DNA of 64,000 nt. Origin: Macrostomum hystrix (Eukaryota > Platyhelminthes > Macrostomidae). Positions within the stretch are counted from its first letter, which is position 1, and each line of letters begins with the position of its first letter. The notes beneath the pieces are model-generated. The model did not search any database and was not told the DNA's origin. It worked only from the letters and a program-made list of their open reading frames with translations. The translations under genes were made by a program, and so were the position numbers. Of the stretch, positions 23,300 to 34,181 are shown one piece after another. The stretch covers positions 7,683,001-7,747,000 of the forward strand of contig CATNEN010000001.1 of NCBI GenBank assembly GCA_950097015.1, written 5' to 3'.

Positions 23300-23830
23300 A
23301 AATTGACAGGCCACACTTTTTTTGCACCTGGCTCCTATTTGTTAACACCTGACTATTCTCTCTACATAACTAGCTCTAATCTGTCAAAACTTGTCTTTTA
23401 TCTCCTCATATCTGGCTCTTATCTGTCAACGCCCGTCTCATGTTTCTTAACACCTGACTCTTGTCACTCAACACCTGGCTTTTATCTATCAACGCCTTAC
23501 TATTATTTAGCACCACTAAATATTGTCTCTCACAACCTGGCATCTTTCTCTCAACACCTGGGCATTATCACTGAACACCTGGTTCTTTTATCTCTAATAC
23601 CTGGCTCTTATATCTCTAACACCTGGCTCTTATCACTCAACACCTGGCTCTTATCACTCAACACCTGGGTCTTCTCAGTCAACACCTGGGTCTTATCTAT
23701 AGACACCTGGCTCTTATCTATAGACACCTGGCTCTTATCTATAGACACCTCGCTCTTATCTATAGACACCTCGCTCTTATCTATAGACACCTCGCTCTTA
23801 TCTATAGACACCTGGCTCTTATCATATCTA
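23300..23830. repeat. 21-bp minisatellite upstream of ADPRH
   Basis: Degenerate at the left and nearly perfect at the right (23690-23825), unit CACCTGGCTCTTATCTATAGA. It lies just 5' of the ADPRH start codon on the minus strand, so it is either promoter DNA or a 5' untranslated intron. A 21-bp period leaves an open frame on both strands, which is not evidence of coding. Confidence 0.93.
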
Positions 23831-24099
23831 TGAACACGTGACTTTCTAATACTAAAAAAAATAAACGAAATTAGTTTTATTTTAATCGTAAAAAGTATAG
23901 TTTTGAGTTTTGAGATCGGATTTAAGATTAAAAATGCGTAGTTAGCAAACCAGAAAATTCATATAAATCAATTATAAAAAATGACACGGTGAAAAAAGCC
24001 AGCACCAATGCTTCAGTTGTGGCGGATGAAAAAAAGCCAAACAAAATCTCTCGCAATTGCACTCGGAAGGGACAAACGAATAGAGTAGTCTAGAGTAGC

Positions 24100-24220
24100 T
24101 CTAGACATGGAGCTCTGAATCTAGTAAATTCTGATGCGCGACTATTTTTCTCCAAGTAGTAAATCTGAATTTCCTATCCTTGTCTCTCCAGTTTCTAGAT
24201 TCAGAGCTCCATACTCTAGA
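24100..24220. other. Inverted repeat (potential RNA stem-loop) at the LSM11 3' end
   Basis: Left arm 24100-24124 (TCTAGACATGGAGCTCTGAA, continuing to CTAG) pairs with right arm 24195-24220 with one or two mismatches, enclosing a 70-base loop. On the LSM11 strand the stem starts at the stop codon and runs into the 3' untranslated region. It could be a tiny foldback element or an mRNA structure. Confidence 0.7.
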
Positions 24221-25235
24221 CATCGGACAGACGAACTAGCACAATACAAGATCCGCGTAGAAGAACCTGACCAAGGTGATTGTGCTGCACTTTTGTCCGA
24301 CAATTCGAACCGCAGTCCTTGCCGCCGCTAGAAGCTTCGGCAACATCAACTGGACGAGAAGGCTGCGCCGGCGGTTTGTTGGGTCGATTAGCAGTGCCTC
24401 TGCCAACAGTCTTTGCCTCCAATCTAGCGGCTGCTCGTCTAGCATTTCTACGCTGTTTTCGTAGGAGTTCAGCAACGCAGACAGCGTCTAGATTCACTAG
24501 GCGAGTCTCGTCGGCGTCTTCTAGAACGAGATTCACGTGCTTATCAAAGCTAACTATTCGGCCACGGATGATGGAGTCAATCTGGTTCATCGAGCGAGTG
24601 TAAACCGCCACGCGAGGCTGGACGACCGTCCCCGGATTCGAGCTATCGAAGCCGCAGCATCGCCACAGGAAATGCAGAGGACCGGATTCTGGCGAGCTGT
24701 AGCGATGCTCCAGCTGCCAGGCTAGATGATGCTTCAATCGGCGCTGCTGCTTTCGACGCTGTCGCTCTAGCTGCTTCCGTAGCTGCTCTTCGCAATGCGC
24801 CGCTAGTGCAGCGTCATTAGCAACCGGGTTACTAGGCGCCGAATTCGCAGTAACAGAAGTAGACGGTAAAGTTTTATCGGTGGATGATTTCAAAACCAAA
24901 GTAGGATACTTTTCAGCGGCTTCGGCTGATGATGAAAAAGCGTCTTTAGTAACCGCGTTGCTAAGCAACAAACTCCCAGCAACAGTTGGTGCCACAGATG
25001 ATAAATTCAACGTCAACGGATGATCAATTTTAGTTTTCAACACCAAAGTCGGATACTTATTAGCGGCTTCTGCAACTAATAAAGCGTCCTTAGCAACCAC
25101 GTTACTAGGCGACGAAGTTTTAGTAGTGGATGTAGCCACAGACACTGGCGTAGATGACAAATTATGATCAGTGTTAGTTTTTAACACTAAAGTCGGATAT
25201 TTATTAGCAGCTTCCGCGGCCGCTTCCGCTGATTC
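24216..25235 (-). CDS. LSM11: U7 snRNA-associated Sm-like protein LSM11, last exon
   Basis: LSM11 replaces SmD2 in the U7 snRNP ring and directs histone pre-mRNA 3' processing (established knowledge). One exon of 340 codons with stop is visible, entered in phase 0. A Sm1 motif (RVAVYTRSMNQIDSIIRGRI, then VSFDKHVNLVLEDADE) is separated by a long basic insert (AELLRKQRRNARRAAARLE onward) from a Sm2 motif (LGQVLLRGSCIVLVRLSDV). The split Sm domain is the LSM11 hallmark. N-terminal to it lie three tandem repeats of 43-49 residues sharing AEAANKYPTLVLK and a closing AKDA-type end. No in-frame ATG precedes the Sm domain, so a 5' exon must lie further upstream; I could not identify it before 27.2 kb. 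Confidence 0.8.
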   Translation of the reverse strand, partial: ESAEAAAEAANKYPTLVLKTNTDHNLSSTPVSVATSTTKTSSPSNVVAKDALLVAEAANKYPTLVLKTKIDHPLTLNLSSVAPTVAGSLLLSNAVTKDAFSSSAEAAEKYPTLVLKSSTDKTLPSTSVTANSAPSNPVANDAALAAHCEEQLRKQLERQRRKQQRRLKHHLAWQLEHRYSSPESGPLHFLWRCCGFDSSNPGTVVQPRVAVYTRSMNQIDSIIRGRIVSFDKHVNLVLEDADETRLVNLDAVCVAELLRKQRRNARRAAARLEAKTVGRGTANRPNKPPAQPSRPVDVAEASSGGKDCGSNCRTKVQHNHLGQVLLRGSCIVLVRLSDV

Positions 25236-26555
25236 CTGAAAGTAACGAATGAGCTCAAAGTGTTAAGTGTACTTTGATTGATTTTGCCTACTATAGAATA
25301 ATATTACGGGATTCGAACCTACGAATTTCAAGACACTATGCTGCAATAGCTGTAATAACCTTAGATAATAAATAAAGTAGAATGTCTCATGCTTGCTACT
25401 AATAGTGCTACATTTCTGAAGGCCACATTTTACGACGAAAAAAAAATAAACTGGAAACAAAATAATTAAAGACTAAGATAGTAAAACACCAAAAAATCTG
25501 CAAAGAAAAGAACTGATACTATTAACTCCAGAATTTATTCGCGCTAAAAAGTTAAAGATAATGTTTGACACAGTTCAATTGGCAATTTCGCTAAAAAGCG
25601 GTTTAAAAAGTACTTTATCAAAGCTATCCTTCTGTTAAAGAATTTTTACAATCGTTTTAAACAATTTGAAATAACAAAATTAAACTGGAATAAATTTATT
25701 TTCACAATCATAAAAGCAAAGGCAAGTCTAAGAAAATTGATTACTAGCAAAATAAATAACATACCCTCTAGTAACATTAAATAATGAAAAAGTAAAGTAA
25801 AAAATTGTCAATAAAGACTATAAAAAATGAGCAAAAGTGAAAATAATAACAGGCTTACCTGGAAAGCAGTAAAAATTGGTTTCACACAGTTTTTTCAATA
25901 CATATAGGCATCGTCTAGTTACTGAAAATTGCCATATTTTCTATACATATCGGCAAATATTTAAGCTACAGGTCCCAAACTAATGACCAAATGTAGATTT
26001 TATTATGGTGAAAGGAATTAATTATGAAGAAAAAACATGTTAACTAGCGTATTTAGAAAGCTGGTTAGGCAAAAACACGGCACATCAATAAAAATATATC
26101 AGTAAAAGTAGAGTAAAAGAGTTACTCCAACCAAAAATTTCGATAGCAAGGCACTTTTTCTGCTGCGATAAAAAAACTAGCGAGTTTTTATATATCACTA
26201 CTAACGTTCGTTAAAAAAAGTAGTATTATAAGCAAGTTGCTAAGAAAAAAATACAAAAAACTCAAAGTAAAAAAAAATACGGAATACAAAAGCTATAATT
26301 AGTACATGTCCTCGAATTCCTATCGAATAATTAAGCTAATGATACAGCTTGAAGTTTTGAATTGTCAAAGTAAAAGCTACGACTAATTGTACAAATAAAC
26401 TATAAACGAATAAACTCTAATTTTATAAATTTACCCCACTGCTAAAAAAGTAAAAAAGGACTTAAACATTCCCATTTTAAAGGACTGTTTAATAGAGTCT
26501 AGATTAAAGCAGTGAAATATTTACAATTTACAAAGACACCCTTACCGTTAACAAT
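25236..26555. other. AT-rich stretch, probably LSM11 intron or 5' region
   Basis: No convincing exon despite searching for the missing LSM11 start. Donor-like sequences near 25858, 25770 and 26545 (minus strand) do not lead to an open frame with an ATG. No mobile element recognised. Confidence 0.5.
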
Positions 26556-26557
26556 AA

Positions 26558-27200
26558 AACTTTCACGATTCACAATGAAATCTATCACGATTCACAATGA
26601 AATCTGTCACGATTCACAATGAAATCTTTCACGATTCACAATGAAATCTGTCACGATTCACAATGAAATCTGTCACGATTCACAATGAAATCTTTCACGA
26701 TTCACAATGAAATCTTTCACGATTCACAATGAAATCTTTCACGATTCACAAATAAATCTATCACGATTCACAAATAAATCTATCACGGTTCACAATGAAA
26801 TCTTTCACCATTCACAATGAAATCTTTCACGATTCACAATGAAATCTGTCACGATTCACAATGAAATCTTTCACGATTCACAATAAAATCTTTCACGATT
26901 CACAATGAAATCTATCACGATTCACAATGAAATCTATCACGATTCACAATGAAATCTATCACGATTCACAATGAAATCTATCACGATTCACAATGAAATC
27001 TTTCACGATTCACAATAAAATCTTTCACGATTCACAATGAAATCTTTCACGATTCACAAATAAATCTTTCACGATTCACAATGAAATCTTTCACGATTCA
27101 CAAATAAATCTTTCACGATTCACAATGAAATCTTTCACGATTCACAAATAAATCTTTCACGATTCACAATGAAATCTTTCCCGATTCACAATTGCTACAG
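26558..27200. repeat. 22-bp minisatellite between the FAAH-like and LSM11 genes
   Basis: About 29 copies of GATTCACAATGAAATCTTTC plus AC. Variants are TATC/TTTC/TGTC and AATAAATC. It ends 75 bp before the stop codon of the FAAH-like gene. Confidence 0.96.
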
Positions 27201-27274
27201 TCTATATAAGTGTTGCTCCTTGAACAGCTCAAACTAACGATCCCAATGCAAAAAAACAGGCGTGAGCGATTGAA

Positions 27275-30200
27275 TCACAGCCTTATAGCAGATCCGAATG
27301 CTTGCGCAATGGCCAGGCCGGCTCGCAGGCGATCGTGAGGATGGCACAGGTACAGCTCGGCCAGGTGGTCAGTGAGGTGAAACACGGACATATCCATGAA
27401 GCTGGCAAGCTGTTCAGCTAGTCTGGAGTCGACACCGGCGACAACGGCGACGCCGTCAAGCGAGTGCTGAGCTAGAACTGCCTCCACAGCTGATCTAATT
27501 TTGGCTTTATTACCTGACTGCGAGGCGGACAGCAGGTTGCCGAAATCGATGTCGCGAATCAGCGCCACCTGGTCAGACACGGTCGAGAGCAGGGTGACAA
27601 CGCTGTCGTCGCCTGGCGGCTTCCGACCGTCGGCCTGCGATCGACGCTGGTGAACAAATAGAAATCCGACACGAAGCCGCGGCGGCGCGGGTGTCGACGA
27701 TGTCGGAGACGACGGCGGCGTGAGCAGGTGGTCACGCATGCCAGGCGTGACGGCGGAGGCGGCCAACGATGGCAGGCGAGCCTGGCTGGCCAGGATGGCT
27801 AGGAATCTGCCCGCCGGTTGGTCGCGCTGCAGCAGGGTGGCGCACACCGGCTTGCTGGCGATGGAACGAAGCACTTCGCCGAGGCGCGCAATGGGGTACT
27901 GGCCAACGAAGAACAATGCGCCGTGGTTTAGCAGCAGACCGCTCACCTGGACGACAAAAAGAAAACAAATAGCTGCATTTGGATAAATCAACATTTACAG
28001 CTTTCCTTGAGTAGATAGAAAATATTAAAACTAGATAGGGAATTCAAGCCTTTTACCAAGACTAGATAGGAAATTCCAGAATTCATCCAGACTAGTTAGG
28101 GAATTCCTGGATTCCGCAGACTAGATAGGGAATTCTAATATTCACCTAGACTAGATAGGGAATTCCTATATTCACCTAGACTAGATAGGGAATTCCTATA
28201 TTCACCTAGACTAGATAGGGAATTCCTATATTCACCTAGACTAGATAGGGAATTCCTATATTCACCTAGACTAGATAGGGAATTCCTATATTCACCTAGA
28301 CTAGATAGGGAATTCCTATATTCACCTAGACTAGATAGGGAATTCCTATATTCACCTAGACTAGATAGGGAATTCTAATATTCACCTAGACTAGATAGGG
28401 AATTCTAATATTCACCTAGACTAGATAGGGAATTCCTATATTCACCTAGACTAGATAGGGAATTCTAATATTCACCTAGACTAGATAGGGAATTCCTATA
28501 TTCACCTAGACTAGATAGGGAATTCCTATATTCACCTAGACTAGATAGGGAATTCCTATATTCACCTAGACTAGATAGGGAATTCCTATATTCACCTAGA
28601 CTAGATAGGGAATTCTAATATTCACCTAGACTAGATAGGGAATTCCTATATTCACCTAGACTAGATAGGGAATTCCTATATTCACCTAGACTAGATAGGG
28701 AATTCTAATATTCACCTAGACTAGATAGGGAATTCTAATATTCACCTAGACTAGATAGGGAATTCTAATATTCACCTAGACTAGATAGGGAATTCCTATA
28801 TTCACCTAGACTAGATAGGGAATTCCTATATTCACCTAGACTAGATAGGGAATTCCTATATTCACCTAGACTAGATAGGGAATTCTAATATTCACCTAGA
28901 CTAGATAGGGAATTCTAATATTCACCTAGACTAGATAGGGAATTCCTATATTCACCTAGACTAGATAGGGAATTCCTATATTCACCTAGACTAGATAGGG
29001 AATTCTAATATTCACCTAGACTAGATAGGGAATTCTAATATTCACCTAGACTAGATAGGGAATTATAATATTCACCTAGACTAGATAGGGAATTCCTATA
29101 TTCACCTAGACTAGATAGGGAGTTCCTATGTTCACCTAGACTAGATAGGGAATTCTAATATTCACCTAGACTAGATAGGGAATTCTAATATTCACCTAGA
29201 CTAGATAGGGAATTCTAATATTCACCTAGACTAGATAGGGAATTCTAATATTCACCTAGACTAGATAGGGAATTCTAATATTCACCTAGACTAGATAGGG
29301 AATTCCTATATTCACCTAGACTAGATAGGGAGTTCCTATGTTCACCTAGACTAGATAGGGAATTCTAATATTCACCTACACTAGATAGGGAATTCTAATA
29401 TTCACCTAGACTAGATAGGGAATTCTAATATTCACCTAGACTAGATAGGGAATTCTAATATTCACCTAGACTAGATAGGGAATTCTAATATTCACCTAGA
29501 CTAGATAGGGAATTCTAATATTCACCTAGACTAGATAGGGAATTCTAATATTCACCTAGACTAGATAGGGAATTCTAATATTCTCCTAGACTAGATAGGG
29601 AATTCCTATATTCACATAGACTAGATAGGGAATTCCTATGTTCACCTAGACTAGATAGGGAATTCTAGGATTCACTCAGACTACACAGGATATCCCTGGA
29701 TTCTCCCAAACTAGATGGGGAATTCCCGGATTCAATCAGACTAGATACCCTAAATTACCCGAACTTAAACAACAGAAATTCCTGAATCTTACCTGTGTAA
29801 GATCCTTATCAACTAGAGCAATATCGATGGATCCTTCGGCCCTAAGAGCCAACACAACCGGGTGATCCTTCTGGCACACGTCGCCATCTTCGTCGCGATC
29901 TTCGAATGCCACCAGAGCTCCGTTGTAATAGAATGCGGCTGCTGGCATCAAGAAATCCTTGGCGCGACCCTCCAGCAACAGGGCTTTGACGTCAGCATCG
30001 TAAACTACCTCCTTGATCTTTGAAGCCTTTGCCTTCTGGTCTAGTAGCAGTGTGCGGGCCTGTACAAAATGAAATTAACAGATAAGAACTCCACGAATCT
30101 GCAGATAAGAACTCCACGAATCTGTAGATAATAACTCCACGAATCTGCAGATAAGAACTCCACAAATCTACAGATAAGAACTCCACGAATCTGCAGACAA

Positions 30201-31787
30201 GAACTCCACGAATCTACAGATAAGAACTCCACGAATCTGCAGATAAGAACTCCACGAATCTGCAGATAAGAACTCACGAATCTACAGATAAGAACTCCAC
30301 GAATCTGTAGATAAGAACTCACGAATCTGCAGATAAGAACTCCACGAATCTACAGATAAGAACTCCACGAATCTGTAGATAAGAACTCCACGAATCTACA
30401 GATAAGAACTCCACGAATCTACAGATAAGAACTCCACGAATCTGTAGATAAGAACTCACGAATCTGCAGATAAGAACTCCACGAATCTGCAGATAAGAAC
30501 TCCACGAATCTACAGATAAGAACTCCACGAATCTGCAGATAAGAACTCCACAATTCTACAGATAAGAACTCACGAATCTACAGATAAGAACTCCACAATT
30601 CTACAGATAAGAACTCACGAATCTACAGATAAGAACTCCACGAATCTGCAGATAAGAACTCACGAATCTACAGATAAGAACTCACGAATCTACAGATAAG
30701 AACTCCACGAATCTACAGATAAGAACTCACGAATCTACAGATAAGAACTCCTCAATTCTACAGATAAGAACTCACGAATCTACAGATAAGAACTCACGAA
30801 TCTACAGATAAGAACTCACGAATCTACAGATAAGAACTCACGAATCTACAGATAAGAACTCACGAATCTACAGATAAGAACTCACGAATCTACAGATAAG
30901 AACTCACGAATCTACAGATAAGAACTCACGAATCTACAGATAAGAACTCACGAATCTACAGATAAGAACTCACGAATCTACAGATAAGAACTCCACAATT
31001 CTACAGATAAGAACTCACGAATCTACAGATAAGAACTCACGAATCTACAGATAAGAACTCCACGAATCTACAGATAAGAACTCACGAATCTACAGATAAG
31101 AACTCCTCAATTCTACAGATAAGAACTCACGAATCTACAGATAAGAACTCACGAATCTACAGATAAGAACTCACGAATCTACAGATAAGAACTCCTCAAT
31201 TCTACAGATAAGAACTCCTCAATTCTACAGATAAGAACTCCACGAATCTACAGATAAGAACTCCACGAATCTGTAGATAAGAACTCACGAATCTACAGAT
31301 AAGAACTACACAACAACAGACAAGGGAATTTAAATCTATAGACAAATAAATAAGAGTGCAATCAAGAGAATATTCTTTCTAGAGATAAAATATCTAAAAC
31401 AAATAATTCTGAACTCACCTGAAATGCTTCAAGAACATCGACCGGGGCCAACTGGCCAGAAAGCATCTTCTGCTTCAGCACATCGTACTCTTCAAGGCAG
31501 ATGGTTTTACAATTGTTTATTGGAGTACCAATACTGCTCAATTTATTCCAGAGCCGCGCTTTCTTCTCTAATAGTTCGCGTTTAGTTTTACGCTTTGATC
31601 GATAAGTAGAAATCAGACGCCAGGCAAGCTTCCCTAGCAACAGAATGGACACAGTTAGTAGGCTAGTTAGGAGCAGCTTAACACCCCAAGCCGATCCGGC
31701 ATCGTAGATGCGGCTAGCAACTAGCCAGGCGAATGGGAGAGCTACGGCTCCCGATAGCAGCAGTGCGGACAGAGAAGGAGCCTGCAT
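27275..31787 (-). CDS. Membrane-anchored FAAH-like protein lacking the amidase catalytic core
   Basis: Three exons in phase 0: 31787-31419, 30059-29793 and 27946-27275, giving 435 residues. The N-terminus has two hydrophobic segments (about residues 7-25 and 35-53) followed by a basic stretch. Residues from about 100 (YDVLKQKMLSGQLAPVDVLEA) parallel the FAAH segment before its catalytic domain, and DHPVVLALRAEGSIDIALVD parallels the FAAH strand before the serine loop. Exon 3 (FVGQYPIARLGEVLRSIAS, later PPRLRVGFLFVHQR) parallels FAAH after the active site. The Gly/Ser-rich amidase signature with the catalytic Ser-cisSer pair is absent, and so is the Lys of the triad. The missing part falls at the exon 2/3 junction. 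Homology is inferred from order and weak similarity; it may be a pseudoenzyme or an unrelated membrane protein. Confidence 0.6.
28020..29760. repeat. 30-bp minisatellite in intron 2 of the FAAH-like gene
   Basis: About 57 copies of a 30-bp unit with core CTAGACTAGATAGGGAATTC followed by CTATATTCAC or TAATATTCAC. The edges decay into variant units (28020-28140 and 29650-29760), the classic pattern of a turnover-driven array. It fills the intron completely, leaving no room for a hidden exon. Confidence 0.97.
30072..31330. repeat. 22/23-bp minisatellite in intron 1 of the FAAH-like gene
   Basis: About 55 copies of GAATCTACAGATAAGAACTC plus CAC or AC. The 23-bp form dominates the left and the 22-bp form the right. 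Some units read CAATTCTACAG. It fills the intron between 30059 and 31419. Confidence 0.97.
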
Positions 31788-32214
31788 TGGATTTCGCGAC
31801 GCAGAGTTGTCTGTCTGGGCTAATGATCTTTCTTTTGGCTAGCTTATAACTCCTAACTCTACTGGATATATAAGCTATTGTGAGAAAGATCTATAGGGAT
31901 AGACCCGCGGTGAGGGGGTGACAGAGAGAGCCAGTAAGATCACCAACTGTACTCAAACTTCTGCTAACTATAGTTGAGTTGTGAGTGCTATATTGTCATA
32001 GATTCATATATAGTAAAGAAGCCCGATACAATAGACAAGATATATTTAGACAGAACGAAACTGACTAGTAGCACAATTCTTAACAATACGATTGCTCTAA
32101 AGAACTGTAGAACTGTGTGAGGTACCTGAAACTACTCACGACGCTTAAAACTGAGCTGGCTGCTTAAACTCCTAATCTGAAACTTCTCAAAACTATTAAA
32201 GAACTGCTTAAACT

Positions 32215-32690
32215 AATTTAACTAGATTTAACTGCTCAAACATGATTTAACTACTCAAACACGGTTTAACTACTCAAACATGATTTAACTACTCAAAAAT
32301 GATTAAAACTACTCAAATATGATTAAAACTACTCAAACATGATTAAAACTACTCAAAAATGATTAAAACTACTCAAATATGATTAAAACTACTCAAACAT
32401 GATTAAAACTACTCAAACATTATTTAACTACTCAAACATGATTTAACTACTCAAACATGATTAAAACTACTCAAACATGATTTAACTACTCAAACATGAT
32501 TTAACTACTCAAACATGATTAAAACTACTCAAAAATGATTAAAACTACTCAAAATGATTTAACTACTCAAACATGATTAAAACTACTCAAAATGATTTAA
32601 CTACTCAAACATGATTAAAACTACTCAAACATGATTTAACTACTCAAACATGATTAAAACTACTCAAACATGTTTTAACTGCTCAACCCT
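32215..32690. repeat. 19/20-bp minisatellite upstream of the FAAH-like gene
   Basis: About 24 copies of ACTACTCAAACATGATTTA or ACTACTCAAACATGATTAAA, starting about 430 bp 5' of the start codon at 31787. It lies between that gene and GBA2. Confidence 0.95.
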
Positions 32691-32699
32691 TATTATACA

Positions 32700-33640
32700 G
32701 CTTAACCATAATAACCATAAGCAAGACCCACCTAAATCTCTATCCCAGCAGATGCTTATAAAACGATAGCACTACTATTTAAGATGATAAAATTGAAATT
32801 AAAAGAACAAAAATCGAAAATATGTTCGTAATTTGTATTTTTGCTAACAACTTTATTTTTGTTCGGATACATCGAGACTTATAAAAATGTATTAATACGT
32901 TACAAAATATAAACAATGTCATACTCAATTGAGTACTTTGTTCTTAATAAGTTTCCAGGTGCCTCAGATCTCCATTTTTATGCGTCCTATATGTATCGAA
33001 AAAAGCATTTTAAATATCTTGAATTAAGCTCAGTCGTGTACAAAGACAAGCATTTTAACCAATCAGCTGTGCAGAACTCTGTTTAATTCGCTACATTCTC
33101 TATTAAAAACAAGACACTAGTATCCGCGATTCCAAAAAACAACAATAAAGACAAATATTAAGTTAACTCAATACTTTAGTTTGTTGATTGATTCAACGCA
33201 ATAAATATCGCAATATAAGTCAATCAGAAAATAACGTGTACATATGACAATGATGAAAGCAATTTAGATAATAAAAATAAATACAGACTAAAAAAACACT
33301 CAACCTAGAAAAAGTATTACAACAAAGTAGGATCATATCTTCTAGTAGAAGAAATTGTCAAATTAATAGTACACAAAAGAAGAAAGTGAAAAATCTGTTA
33401 ATCAGCAAAAAATCTGCAAACGTGTTTCTAGACCATTTACTATCTCCATCGTATGTAATAAAGTAAAAACCATTAATTGACTCTAAACAGCAGGAAAAAA
33501 TATGAACTGTAGAAACAAAAATATGGATTGCTCAAAAAGGCTGCCAGATGAAATCTATAAAAAAAATTGACAAAAGAAGTACAAAACATAAAAACACCAA
33601 AAAGCATGAAATGTTAAACAAAAATAGCTTACTGAACACT
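32700..33640. other. AT-rich intergenic DNA
   Basis: No ORF of coding character, repeat or RNA gene recognised between the 19/20-bp array and the 13-bp array downstream of GBA2. Confidence 0.6.
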
Positions 33641-33689
33641 TTAAATTAGTTTTCGCAAAAAATCTCGTGCTAAACTTTTCGCGAACCTT

Positions 33690-34055
33690 TTCACTGAATC
33701 TCTTTTCAGAATCCTTTTCGGAAATCGCTTGTGAGAATCCCATTTGACAATCCCTTGCGGGAATCCCTTTGCAGGAATCCTTTCGGGGATCTCTTGCGGG
33801 AATCCCTTTGGGGAATCCCTTTCGGGAATCCCTTTCGGGAATCCCTTTCGGGAATCCCTTTCGGGAATCCCTGATGGGAATCCCTTTCGGGAATCATTTC
33901 GGGAATCCATTTGGGAATCCATTGTGGAAATCCCTTTCAGGAATCCCTTTTTGGAAAACCCCTTCAGGAATCCCATTAAGAAATCCCTTTCGGAGAATCC
34001 CTTTCGGAAATCCCATTAAGGGATTCCTTGGAAGAATCCTTCTGAGAAAACAGTT
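33690..34055. repeat. 13-bp GGGAATCCCTTTC minisatellite downstream of GBA2
   Basis: About 26 copies of a 13-bp unit GGGAATCCCTTTC, diverging at both edges. The same unit makes up an array in GBA2 intron 4 (36835-37115), so the two share an origin. A 13-bp period cycles all frames, which creates open frames on both strands that are not genes. Confidence 0.95.
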
Positions 34056-34181
34056 ATATTTTCAACAAAAGTTTTTTTAGTTCAATATTCTAGCGAATTA
34101 GAAATACTTTGTTCACAAAATTTTAAACATGGAATTATAATAGATTATCAGATCAATTAGATGAGTGTAATCAGATTCATT

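Noticed and set aside
23276-23833. 185-codon frame with SIDTWLL repeats
   Set aside because: Produced by a 21-bp minisatellite; both strands are open and the composition is not coding.
25830-25930. Candidate 5' exon of LSM11 with a donor near 25858
   Set aside because: The frame that matches the downstream phase has an in-frame stop and no ATG.
28020-29760. Regular repeats resembling a CRISPR array
   Set aside because: Direct tandem units with no unique spacers, in a eukaryotic intron.
33641-34080. Open frames on both strands encoding GNPFRESLSGIP-type repeats
   Set aside because: A 13-bp repeat cycles three frames to give a 13-residue pseudo-repeat; the same occurs at 36835-37115.
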